NCBI RefSeq assembly: GCF_030867145.1
Contig: NC_134414.1
Span: 127,918,465-127,982,464 of the forward strand
From: Opisthocomus hoazin
Lineage: Eukaryota > Chordata > Aves > Opisthocomiformes > Opisthocomidae
Direction: 5' to 3'
Length of the DNA: 64,000 nucleotides
Shown: in pieces, positions 40,001 to 51,151 of the stretch
Numbering within the stretch: the first letter of the stretch is position 1
How the letters are laid out: each line of letters starts with the position of its first letter
The notes under the pieces: generated by a model
What the model was told of the DNA's origin: nothing
The model's database searches: none
The model's input: the letters and a program-made list of their open reading frames with translations, nothing else
Translations under genes and position numbers: made by a program

Positions 40001-42502
40001 ATCTTAACCCCACTTTTTTTGCTTAGCTATCTGCACACAGTCTTTCTCTCCTTTTTGTGTTTCATGCCATGCAAACTTTGGCACTTTGGCAGAGTAAAAG
40101 AAGGTAGTAATCTTCATTACTACCAGGCTTAGGCTCTTTGTTTGTGAAAATGGGCCTGGATCTTCTTCAGTTGCTGGATATCTGGCAATTTTACATGCAC
40201 TGCAGATCAGCCATTTAATCTGTCCGATGGAATAATGTGGGATAGGTTTGATGGATAGTTTGCAGAGCACGCATTATCCCAGTTTCAGGGCAAGCTGAAA
40301 TGTCTGATAATCATACATTATACCATGCTTTACCTCATTTTTATGTGTTCAGATAGGTGGTTCATTATTTTTAACACTTCTCGTCATGCCTGAATGGTGA
40401 CAATAATAGCTTCAGTATTGCCTTCTATTTGTAGGAATGAGATGCTAAGAACTGGAGTGGGTTACATCTGTCTTGATCCTTTCTTGCCTTGGAAAGCATG
40501 ACAGCGCTTCCTTTTCTCATCTCTTTAATCATCTGCCGGACCTTGTTGTCATTAGCTATGTCAACACACTTCAGGAAAATGACATAGCTAAGGTTTGTCT
40601 AAACCGACTTGAGAACTTACTGTGGCCACAAGAACAAGAGCACTTAACGCTTTTCCTCCTGCTGTCCTCTTCTGATCCATTAACAGCACCCTGCACTTCA
40701 CGAGCTCTTTGCTTTTTCTTCCATCTTCTTTAATTCTGGGGCATGTGGGGTGTTTTGTTTTGGTTGTTTTTTTTAAGCTAGAAGCTTGCCTGTCTCCTTA
40801 TGTAAGCTAATAATTCTTGACTTTCCATGACTTCTATACCAGATATCTAGACCTGTGATTAACTTCTATTGCTGGTCTGATTTGATCGTACATGGCAATC
40901 AACTTGCTTTTAATGCAAAGAACCTTACAGTACTGTACATGGACACTTCATAAAACCATCTTTCCAGGGCATCTATACTGACAAGTGACAGTGCACATGG
41001 ACAGAAGATAATCAATGCCAAATACTCTGTGAAAAAGCCACTACTATTCTCAGATGGTAACTCCTATCACCTTTATAATAAAGGCCTGCTACTAGTTCTG
41101 TTACAAATCCCTGTTCTTCCGAAATATATAACAGTTTTTGAAGTATACTGTAAGAAAAAGCTTGGTATAATAAAGCTAATATTCAAGAGCAAGTGTGAAA
41201 TTACCCACTCACTTTTCTGTAGGCAAAAAAAAACCAGGGCAGTTGAAGCAGTTACATGCTACATATAAATGACAGGAAATTGTAGGCTAGTATGAATCTA
41301 TACCTCTGGCCAAAAAGGGGATTCAGTTTCTGTCTCTGATAGACAGCCTGCATCCAGCTGAGTGATTTCCCTGCAAAACCAGTCTTGCTTCTGCTTCTTC
41401 CTTTTGGACTTCGCATGTAGAAGGGCAGAATAAGTGAAGAGGCTGACCTGCCACTGCCTTGGGCTGTCGGGGGGAGGTTTGAGCTGTTCACAGCAGCTGT
41501 TAAGAGGGCTCTTCCACTAGCATCAGCTCAACCACCTCTCTTAAAGGTCTGCCTATCTGTCTATTACATTATTTAGTAACTGTCGGGACATAGACATATT
41601 TAAGATAATTAAGTCAGTCAAAGAGCTTGCAAAAAACCTTAATCTTTTTCATCAACTCTAGTAAAATGTTCTATATATGCACACATATTTCTTTGTCCTA
41701 TATTGTGGCCAGCAACCAAGCACCCACCAGCCACTTGCTCACAGCCCCACCCACCTCCATCCCCCAGGAGACGGGGGAGAGAATGGGAAGAGTAAAAGTG
41801 AGAAAAATATGTGGTTGAAGATAAAGACAGTTTCATAATCTGTTTCATAATAATCATGAGCTGGTGTCTGAAAACGTATTAGACTGAAACGGGGAACAAC
41901 TATCAAGGAAATATTTATAGATCAGCTCTGTTATTTTGAACCCATTAACATCACTGGAGTTCTTTCCCATGAAAATAAAAGCAAAGGTAAAGTAGGATAA
42001 TATTGCACTGATGCACCAATAGCATCTGACTCTTGTTAGTTAAATCCATGTTTTTACCAAGTTAGGTAGATTAACACATAGAAAATTTGACTTTATTGTA
42101 AGTGACATTTTACAAACTTTGCTTCAAGATGCGCCTGAAGTCTTGCTTCAGCATGAGCGAAGTCAAAAATAGGCTTAATCGTTTACAGAGAAAAAAAATT
42201 GCTCCTCTGAGCTTTAATTTGCATTCATGAGATTTTATTGCTTTTGAGTGTTTTTTAATAAAACTATTTATATAACAGGACTAAAACCTTATTTTTCTAG
42301 TATGTTGTGTAGAACTGCAACTAACAAATCTGAATGCCATTTGCTTGTTACAAGTTATTTACCTGAAAGAAAAGTCATCCTGAAGAGACTTTTGTTCTGC
42401 TTGCACTCAATACAGAGAATTATGATTCTTCTGGGTTAAGTTCTTTTAAAGAAATGATTGCTAACATTTTTTAAATAATAAGCATGTACATCCTTACTAA
42501 AG

Positions 42503-42665
42503 GTAGACATGTTTAAAAGTTCTTTAAAGACACCATTTTCAAATAATTTAGCTGATGTTCTTGAGTCTGTAGACTTACTTGAGAGCAATGAAAATGCTAT
42601 GATGTACAAACATGTAGCTGATGGGGAAGAAAAGGGCAGTAGCTTGCTGCTTCTAAACCAGACAG
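42503..42665 (+). other. Candidate exon, possibly of MORC1 (unproven)
   Basis: The 163-base segment is open throughout one frame (54 codons plus one base), from an acceptor-like CTTACTAAAG to a good ACAG|GTGAGA donor at 42,666. The translation is acidic and Ser/Leu-rich (VDLLESNENA, then DGEEKGSSLLLLNQT). It weakly recalls the acidic region of human MORC1 that ends in PLLNQ, and it lies to the right of the 29.1-kb candidate as the gene order requires. The similarity is far too weak to assign alone. Confidence 0.22.
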
Positions 42666-45283
42666 GTGAGAAGAGTAACCATGCTATCTGGAATGGCTGC
42701 AGCTAATGATACAAAACATAATGCAATGGATAACATTATCCCCAGTTTTTAACCCACTCTTTCATATAGAATGGTCTAACTGGGGATAATGATCTCAGGT
42801 TTCAGTGATGAGATCTTCCCTAGAGAACTATATCTGATGTATTTATGCTTTATTTTTGGTGACTGCATAACCATTAAATCTACTTCACTGATCTTCTACA
42901 CCAAACCGACAGCTAAAAATGTCCTGATCTCCAAAAATGTTTCAGATTGGAGGCTTTTTTCAGTCAACAGGTACACTGGTAAACTGGGACCATCTTCAGT
43001 ATGATATTTAATTTACAAAATATAAATATTAGAGAATTAGTATTATCTAAGGATTACATGACCAGGAGTATCCTCCTGAGACAGCTTTCCACCTCCTCAT
43101 TCCAGAGTCAACTATGTCATATAACTCTGTTCACAAACTGATTGATCCATCTTTTAGTGCAGCAGATGATCAGCAGCCTCTCCTTTTACCAAAAGTAACA
43201 GAACCTGTTCTCTTTTCTAGCAGCCTTTTCCGAGATTCAAGTGTGATCTTAATTGAGACTTATATATGAAATCTTGCCTTCCATACCCATTGAAATTATT
43301 CTTTTACTCTTTTAAAGATTTAAATCATAATTCCAGACAATTTTGAGAAACTAATAATATTTTTACATGCAACATTTTTCTGTAAATTAAATGCCTCTTG
43401 ATGTAAATGATATCTATATAATCCTTGTTTGTTCTTGTTCTTCATTTCCTGGTACTTTATTTGATAAATACAGGGTTAATAGAATAAATCTGACATTCTT
43501 GATGAAAACACAGCCTGAATTATTTTCAGAAAGAAGACTTTAAAAAGCAGTGATTAAACACCTGTTCCCACACCTTCCAAAAAACGGAAGCATTCTTCTA
43601 AGACTCTGCTGTTCACCCAGTATATTAACATCAAGGACTTGCCCAAGGTTTCAGATCCCTTAATCATGCTAGCTTAGCTTCAGTTGCACATTTTTAGCAT
43701 GTAATTAGACCAATATAATTACCACTTTACACAGCTGTGAGAAAATATATGTACCACTGTAGCTGCTTAACTCCAATGTGCCAAACACAACACGTAGTGT
43801 TGCAAGGCTTGGCGCAACATCTGCTCTCATCAATTTGCTATAATAAGACTCCCTAGGCTGGGGTTGTTGGATGCCTGACCCTAGTCTTGTCAGGATGGTT
43901 AAATGCAATGTAGCATTCAGCAAACTATCTTGGCTTTGTTGGACGAATGAGTTTAAAGACGTGTAGAGTGTTACTGCGCAGAGGTAAGATAAATGGAAAA
44001 GGCACTTCAGTAACAGTAATGCAGGTACTAAAATAATGCTATATCAGCATAAGGTAGTATCTGGGCAAATACTTTTTCTGCAGTACCTCAATCATTTATC
44101 TGTCTGTGGTATCTTGGGCTGGTGCTGTGTGCAGTATCAATTTCTGCACTTTACAGTATGTATCAAAACTGGAAATTGTTGCTATGAATTTTCTCATGTT
44201 CTTCTCTTAAAACTCCGTGAAAGGAAGCCCACTGAATAAAGCTTTATTTTTTAGCAGATTTCTCAAATTAATTTAATTTTTGTGGAGAGGACAACGTTCA
44301 GAATATTGGCTTATCAGTACTAAATTACTAGATATGTTAGTGTAAAATATCCAACTTTTTAAAAACATGCAAAATACGTAACACTATCTGTTTCTTAAAA
44401 TATTTAGTCTGTTTCTGATCTTATTTCTTTGCAAAAGTACCTATTCACCTCTTACTTGTTTAATTTTGCACATTTAAGCTAATTAAGTTCTAAGGTTTCA
44501 CCCCACCAACCACTTCTTATTTGCTCTTTAGTAAAACTTGCAACTCGAATTCACTTGTCTTCCTAGTACAAAAGTACCTGCCTCTTGTTGGATGAAAAAG
44601 GAGGTTGAAGGATGCCTTCTGCTCATCCTTGTCGGATATTATTGAACTCCACCTGGCAAAACAGTTCTTTAAATCAATGTTTTCCTGGGTTATTCTGTGT
44701 GTATTGCGTTCTACCCTACGCAGCCAGGCTGTCAATGAGACCATGCTTTTCCAAGCAATATATATTCTTGTTCTCAGACCAAAAGCAGATGTTTAATACC
44801 TGAGCTGCATTCACTCCACTTCTTCCAAACTCTTCCAGCCCTTTCTTCTCCTGAGAGGCATTAATGCTGCCATAATTTGAAGGGCTCAGACATCCTTAAC
44901 ACTATTTGCAAGCCTTTCTGTCAGCCCTTTGCTTTCACTTTGCTCTTACAACTATAACAGCACTTTTTCTGCTCCCTGGCTGAAAAGGCTGGGGCAGGCA
45001 TCCCTTACTCCCTGCTCTAAGGACCAAATGGACTTTAGGATTGTGCTGCAGGACTGGAGAAAACTGGACGGCCCCAGTCCAGAGCCCTGGGGCCAGTGCC
45101 CTTGGCGCAGTGGGGGTTTCACCTGCTTCCACAACCTCGACTCAAAAATAAAGACGGTGTGGTGTCCCTAATTTCAAGTTTCAGTCTGACACTTGCTGTG
45201 GCAGCTTTAACATGTTAACGATTCAGAAGGTGATAGGAAGGGTACCTCTGACTTTAAGTGTTTTCTGTTCTCTGCTTCTTTAG

Positions 45284-45396
45284 TGTACTGAAGCAGTCTG
45301 CACCATTACACGGGAAGCTGATGCAGTGACGGCATTCGTGGGATCTTCCCCGTGTGTGTGGAGGAGGACACTGGAAATGACAACCTCTCATTTAAG
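45284..45396 (+). other. Candidate exon, no family recognised
   Basis: A strong acceptor (GTTCTCTGCTTCTTTAG) and an AAG|GTAAGC donor at 45,397 bound 113 bases. The frame starting at the acceptor is open throughout, including ITREADAVTAFVGSSPC, and four CpGs are present. No homologue is recognised. Confidence 0.18.
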
Positions 45397-46604
45397 GTAA
45401 GCTTTTCTATGGTGAATTCCTGAGCAATCCCATCGTGCTTACACCGTGCACAGGCAGGTTTGAATCCAATTTCTGCCTGTGCTTCAGAGCCTCGTGCAGA
45501 AATGTAAACAAAGTTTGAGCACTGTACAAAACATACAGAACATAATAAACATCTGATCAAGTTTTCACCAGTCTAGGATGTGTGCCCCACAGTTTTATAT
45601 GAAGCAGAAATTTTCAGATGCACGTAGATCACCTGGAGTGTGCTTTTGTAAGATTATGTTTGAGTGAAAGTTACAGGTTTGAGGAGTTGGCTTCTCTGTG
45701 TTGTTTGTTCATGTTGGGGCAATGCCATTCAGCTGCACAAGCAGTGATTTTAAGAAGGAAGGGACCGGAGAGATTCCTCCCTTCACAAGCTGCATTCCCA
45801 CTTCACAACATTATATAAGCCTAATCCTGGTTTCAGCACTTTAGCAGGATGAAAGTAGCAGGTATTTGGCTCTTTTCCTGTCACAACACCATAGTATAAT
45901 GGTGGATTTAGCAGGGTGAAATGAGGATTTTCAACTCTTGCTACCTCTTATGTCTCTCTCTGAAGCCAGTAATAGCCATGCTCCCTGTGGGTGTTCAGGG
46001 CTCTTTTTCAGAGAGTGAAAGACACTTCCTTCTTCTGGACAGTGACTTGAATGGAGAGTGAAGCTGCAAGTAGTTGTCCTTGGATAGAGAGGAAATATTT
46101 GGTTCAGTGCTGAACTTGGTGGTCAAGAAACTGCATAAATTGAATACGTAAGTTTTTGGCAGATGCCGTGTTTCTGCCAGATTTGGAGGAGGAATAGGGG
46201 TTTGAGAGTATAACTTTGAAATATTGTGCTTAGAATTTAAACTAGATGCATTGTGGCAGCAGTGCTATCCAAACTCTCTTTGCAACTCTCACTTTTTACT
46301 GCATTTTTTATTTGTCTCATCGTGCACTGTGTGTTTCATGTAGGGAGTAAAATACCAAACTGATTCACTTGCAGATTTGGCTTCTCAAACTGTCTACTCT
46401 GTAGTAAAAGGCAAAGTGTAATGCCAGGTTCTGAGGACAGACGCAAGAAGTGTTTTAGATATTTTCAGACCGTTTAGCTCCTGAAACTAAAAGAAGTGAT
46501 GTACTAAGCAAATGACAGAATCAGGGACATATTTCCTACTCCTGTTACAAAGATCATTAAAACTAAGAAGCTCTAGGACAGGTATAAAGAGAACGTGGCC
46601 CTAC

Positions 46605-47549
46605 AGTAGGCTTCTTCATCAACGACCTGGATGAAGAGTTAGAATGTACCCTCAGCAAGTTTGCTGATGACACCAAACTGGGAGGTGTGGTAGATACACC
46701 AGAAGGCTGTGCTGCCATTCAGCGTGACCTGGACAGGCTGGAAAGCTGGGCAGAGAGGAACCTGATGAGGTTCAACAAAGCCAAATGCAGGGTCCTGCAC
46801 CTGGGGAGGAACAACCTTATGCACCAGTACAGGCTTGGGGTGGACCTGCTGGAGAGCAGCTCTGCGGAGAGGGACCTGGGTGTCCTGGTGGATGACAGGT
46901 TAACCATGAGCCAGCAGTGTGCCCTGGCTGCCAAGAAAGCCAATGGGATCCTGGGGTGCATCAAGAAGAGCGTGGCCAGCAGGATGAGGGAGGTTCTCCT
47001 TCCCCTCTACACTGCCCTGGTGAGGCCTCATCTAGAGTACTGTGTCCAGTTCTGGGCTCCCCAGTTCAAGAAAGATGAAGAGCTACTGGAGAGAGTCCAG
47101 CGGAGGGCTACGAGGATGAGGAGGGGACTGGAACATCTCCCCTACAAGGAGAGGCTGAGGGAGCTGGGCTTGTTCAGCCTGGAGAAGAGAAGGCTGCGAG
47201 GGGACCTTATAAATGCTTACAAATATCTGAAGGGTGGGTGTCAGGAGGATGGGGCCAAGCTCTTTCCAGTGGTGCCCAGTGACAGGACAAGGGGCAATGG
47301 GCACAAACTGAGGCACAGGAAGTTCCGTCTGAACATGAGGAAGAACTTCTTCCCTCTGAGGGTGACGGAGCACTGGAACAGGCTGCCCAGGGAGGTTGTG
47401 GAGTCTCCTTCTCTGGAGATATTCAAGACCCGCCGGGACAAGGTCCTGTGCAGCTTGCTGTAGGTGACCCTGTTTCGTCAGGGGGGTTGGACTAGATGAC
47501 CCACAGAGGTCCCTTCCAACCCCTACTATTCTGTGATTCTGTGATTCTG
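46605..47549 (+). mobile_element. CR1 LINE, 5'-truncated copy
   Basis: Chicken-repeat-1 type non-LTR retrotransposon. The copy is 5' truncated, as most CR1 copies are, beginning inside the reverse transcriptase palm region and running through the end of ORF2, a short 3' UTR, and the diagnostic 3' tail of repeated ATTCTGTG units ending at 47,549. The 3' UTR block reading GGTTGGACTAGATGACC and the following CCCTTCCAACCCC are the standard CR1 terminus. The retained ORF2 segment has no stop or frameshift, which suggests a fairly young insertion. The exact 5' junction is uncertain by about 10 bases. Confidence 0.97.
46609..47463 (+). pseudogene. CR1 ORF2 fragment: C-terminal reverse transcriptase region
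   Basis: The open frame has 284 codons and ends in TAG at 47,461. It contains the reverse transcriptase active-site box as FADD (46,660-46,671), in the context [11 protein letters not shown], then the conserved downstream blocks: [79 protein letters not shown], and near the end [20 protein letters not shown]. The endonuclease domain and the N-terminal half of the reverse transcriptase are missing through 5' truncation, and there is no ATG at the start. It is therefore a dead fragment, although the remaining frame is undamaged. It should not be annotated as a host gene. Confidence 0.95.
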
Positions 47550-47764
47550 CTCTCCAGAAGTCTTTTAAATTGAACAGCCGCTTGATAAAGCATAATTTAG
47601 TAGATTCTTCTTTAACTAAAGAAACAAATATAGGCAGGAACTAAGATTAAATAGACCAAGCTTAACCAGGCTTCTTGTTTAAGGATTGCCAACTTGTGAA
47701 GTGAAAGAGTAGAAATATGAAGCTTTAAAGATATTTGTTAGCAAAATGATTACATTTCTGTTTA

Positions 47765-47907
47765 TAGAATCATAGAATCATAGAAAGTTTTGGGTCGGAA
47801 GGGACCCCTAGAGGTCATCTAGTCCAACCCCCCCTCAGCGAGCAGGGACACCACTAACTAGATCAGGTTGGTCAGAGCCCTGTCCAACCTGGTCTTGAAT
47901 GTTTCAG
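47765..47907 (-). mobile_element. CR1 LINE 3' end fragment
   Basis: On the plus strand it begins with two to three copies of TAGAATCA (the reverse complement of the CR1 3' tail), followed by GGTCGGAAGGGACCCC, AGGTCATCTAGTCCAACCCC, GATCAGGTTG and TGTCCAACCTGGTCTTGAA. This is the CR1 3' UTR on the minus strand. Only about 140 bases remain. It lies 215 bases from the plus-strand copy, so the two 3' ends face each other. Confidence 0.93.
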
Positions 47908-48678
47908 TGAACAGAGTTGCTGTGGCCAGCTACATCATTCAGACTGGTAATAGAATTGCTCTAAGTCATTTTCTGAGAGGAGAAAAGGAATTCCTAAATT
48001 AGAAGGAATGTTGAAACCACTCAACAACCTTTTAATTACTTTGACAGAGGAAAACCTGCTGCGTTTTGTTTTGTTATTCTTTGGTTCAGTAGATGCAATT
48101 TGCAAAAGGGCATGAGCACGCTGCAGTTGAACTGTCAGATTTCAGTTCACACATTAAACAGTCTCTTCAAATGTGTGTTATAAGCACGGTATAGCAGCCT
48201 TATCATTATTATGTGCCTGAAACTGAGCAGATGTCCAATAAAATTGCCAGAACTACCAGTGGTTCCCTAAGGTGACTTTTCTGCCGACAGGGAGAAATGT
48301 ATTAAGCCCAGCTTTTCAACACTGTTCTGTGGGAAAACACAACTGCCTTAATGGCAGAAGTACAGAAATCTGAAATGCCACCAGAGTCAGCCTTTAGAGT
48401 CAGACTTTTTGCAGGTAAAATTAAGCTCGTAAGAAGCCGTCTTCCCTTATTATGTAAATGTAGTGGCACAATAATTGAATGTGTAAGATAGGGTCTCACA
48501 CAAGCTTGCAGTACAGTTTCCAGCTGTGTTAAACCTCTGTCTGTGATTTGGGTTGCAATTCTTTTATTGAAATGGCATCCACGATCGCTTTGCAACCATC
48601 TTAAGGTATTCAGTAATTCAAGCAGGGTTATTAGGCAATTCAGACTAGGCAATGTGACTGTTCTGTCTGAAAGAAGAT
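47908..48678. other. Unannotated spacer inside the transposon cluster
   Basis: This lies between the minus-strand CR1 and the short LTR-like copy. The minus strand has a 128-codon ORF (48,302-48,688) overlapping the repeat edge, with no recognisable domain. I see nothing else. Confidence 0.45.
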
Positions 48679-48799
48679 CCTCCTTCATCCTCTTTCTCTG
48701 TTGCTACTCTTATCCCCCTCACCAAACTCACAACCACTGTGCGTGCAATTAGTGAGATGAGTAAACACACTGCACTTTGTTCAGTGGAAGCTGTTGCAT
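48679..48799 (+). repeat. Second, partial copy of the LTR-like repeat
   Basis: About 120 bases align, in the same orientation and without large gaps, to 49,482-49,602. Shared blocks are TTCATCCTCTTTCTCTGTT/TTCTACTCTTA, CC(A/G)AACTCACAA, TGAGTAAA and GTGGAAGCTGT. The two copies differ at roughly one base in five to six by eye, and sequence after the shared block differs. It is either a separate truncated insertion or the other end of a rearranged element. Confidence 0.75.
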
Positions 48800-49481
48800 C
48801 CCCACAGCAGAAGGCAGCTCTTCTGCACCCTTTCCAAGGACAGAGCAAGCAGAGTGGGAGGGAACCTCAGCCCTGAGACGCCAAGTGGCTGAGCCAGGTG
48901 TCAAATCTGCACATGCTATTTCTGACCCCATCACAGTTCCACCGCAGCTCTGAGACAAATCTCTTCCTGTGCTGCAGCTTCTCATTTGAAATACAAGAAA
49001 GTATTCTGTAAAACGTGGACTTTTTCCACCACTGATGTAAAATTAAAATTAAAAAGCTGTCTGTTCTTCTGCTGGCACTGTGTGGAAGACACATTGATGG
49101 CATTGGATAGCACAGACACATAGCGAAGACATGCTGCACAGCACAAATCGTTGGCCTGCAGTCCAGTTCTTTAATTTTAAACACAGCAAATTACACACGA
49201 TGGCTGCCAGATGGTTTAATATCATCTTATACAGCTGGTCAAAAAAACAGAATTCATACTCATAAAATTGAGACAATTTCTGCTACTTAAAAGTGTACTA
49301 AATTGGAAACTGCCCACTAAGTAAATTTTCTGCTAGCTTTCCTAATGGGATGGTGTGCGCTGAAGTCTTGTAAGTGCACTTTGCCTGTATGATTTTAATC
49401 TTTCTCCATAAGCCATTTTCCTGATCTTTCCTTACTCTGAATAGGGGGAATATCCTGCTCTCTTAAGTACTTTTGACAGTG
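48800..49481. other. Spacer between the two LTR-like repeat copies
   Basis: 682 bases separate the two similar segments. No LTR-retroelement gene (gag, protease, polymerase) could be read here on either strand, so this is probably host DNA or an unrecognisable remnant. Confidence 0.4.
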
Positions 49482-50560
49482 CCTCTTTCATCCTCTTTCT
49501 CTGTTTCTACTCTTACCCTCCTTACCGAACTCACAAGCTCTCTGCTTGCAGCTAGTGACATGAGTAAATGCACTGCACGTTGTTGAGTGGAAGCTGTCGC
49601 GTGCCGACCGACACACAGACGTGTGAAGAGGTTGCAGAACTGGTAACAAGGCATGCATTGACACATTATTTCCAATGAGTTTTGTAAGGGAAGAAATTGG
49701 CCTCTGCTGTCTTTGAGCGTGTGCAGTGCCTGCTTTGTCCCCATCCTTAGCTGCACTGAAATTTTGGTTGAGGCAATGTACAGGGTGCAGGTGTCGAGGA
49801 GCTGGGATCCAGGGGCTGCTCAGCCCCTCAGCCATGATGGTGGCACCTTGGGGAAAGCGGGGCAAGGGCAAACTGCTGCACAGTCAATGAGGAGTGAAGG
49901 GAAGAGTGTGAGAAACAGCCTTACAGACACCAAAGTCAGAAAAGGAGGAGGGGAGGAGGTTCTCCAGGCACCCAAGCAGAGCTTCCCCACAGCCCCTAGA
50001 GCAGACCATTCTGGAGCAGGTATCTACACTGCAGCCCATGGAGAGGGCCACGCTAGATCAGGTGGACATGCCCTTAGGAGCTGTGGCCCTTGGAAAGCCC
50101 ACACTGGAGCAGGTTTATCTTGAAGGATGGCAGCCCATTGGAAGGAGCCACCCTGGAGAAGGAGAAATGTGTGCGGAGGAAAGGGAGGCAGAGATGAGCT
50201 GTTACGGACTTACTATAGCCCCCATTCCCCAACTCCTGTCCTGTTCAGGGGGAGGAGGTACAGGAGTCGGGAATGAGAGAGTGAAGTTGAGCATGGAAAA
50301 AAGGTGGAGCTGTAGGGAAGGTGTTGTTTTATTTGTCTTTCTTTCTCAGCATGGTACTCTATTCTAACTGGGAATAAATTCAATTAATTTCCTCCAAATC
50401 AAGTCTATTTCGCTCATGACAGTAACTGGTAAGCAATCTCTCTGTCTTTATCTCCACACGTGAGCTTCTTCGTCTTATTTTCTCCCCCATCTTGCTGAGG
50501 AGGCGGAATGAGAGAGCGGCTGGGTGGGCATCTGGCAGCTGGCCACGATCAACCCACCAC
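49482..50560 (+). mobile_element. LTR-like interspersed repeat of a type common in birds, about 1.1 kb
   Basis: The segment is much richer in G, C and CpG than its surroundings. It contains repeated units built on CCCATGGAGAG, CTGGAGCAGGT and CACCCTGGAGAAGGAG (49,960-50,170), then CCCCCATTCCCCAACTCCTG, a run GGAATAAATTCAATTAATTT with a poly(A) signal AATAAA at 50,373, then TGAGGAGGCGGAATGAGAGA and GATCAACCCACCAC at the end. I recognise these blocks as an abundant avian repeat that behaves like the LTR or tail of an endogenous retroelement on the plus strand. No gag, pol or env sequence is visible, so it could be a solo LTR. I cannot assign a family name, and the left boundary is the point where similarity to the copy at 48.7 kb begins. 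Confidence 0.7.
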
Positions 50561-51067
50561 GATCACTTACAACACAAATCATTACGCTTTAGGAGACACT
50601 CTTGGTAAGTACTCAGCTTGATTATTTTTACCAGCCCACATTACACGTGCCCAGTTACTATGTTTTGTTTCTGCAGACAAATTGTTACCCACTTGCTTCT
50701 AAAACTTTGCAGAAGTACAATGAATTCAGAAGCCAGGACTACAGCATCATTCAGAGAAGCTGCAGGTCACTTTGCTCCTGTTAATAAGCTACTTTCCTCT
50801 GGCTTCTGCATACTGCTAATTCAATTTAGAAAGGGAATAGCTTCTAGACACCTTTAAGGTGAAAGGCAAAGATCAGATATGTTCACGCAAAGTTTGAATT
50901 GCTTTCCCATCAAGGACCAAAGAAACACATAGATTTGTTTTCAGGGATCTTTTGATATGCTTTGCAGCATCAAGAAAGTTTACTACCTATGCATGATTAT
51001 TGGGAGCATGTGTTACTGGAAGATGCCAGCCGTTCATCATCCAAAGCGCTTGTTTGCTTTCTCTGAG

Positions 51068-51151
51068 GTTTGTCACAGCAACAAGCTTCAGTTTTTCAAA
51101 CTTTTCCAGGAAATGATCTACAGAATTAAACAGCCTGTTATGGTTCTTCTG
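51068..51151 (+). other. Candidate 28-codon exon, no family recognised
   Basis: An acceptor (TTGTTTGCTTTCTCTGAG) and a CTG|GTGAGC donor at 51,152 enclose 84 bases open in phase 0, including KLQFFKLFQEMIYRI. The frame is also open upstream to 50,957, so the ORF itself gives little support for the splice sites. Confidence 0.12.

Larger units (their letters stand above)
22101..46604. other. Intergenic or intronic DNA, possibly including MORC1 introns
   Basis: 24.5 kb of mostly unique, AT-rich DNA. It holds the poly(T) and TTTTG repeats near 22.9 kb, the CpG-enriched segment at 30.6-31.0 kb and the weak exon candidates listed separately. No recognisable transposon was seen. Confidence 0.45.

Noticed and set aside
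48302..48688. 128-codon minus-strand ORF
   Set aside because: No recognisable domain, and it overlaps the LTR-like repeat copy; probably a chance frame.
49488..50367. Long ORFs on both strands across 49.5-50.4 kb
   Set aside because: They fall in the GC-rich LTR-like repeat, where open frames arise from composition; no retroviral protein motif is present.
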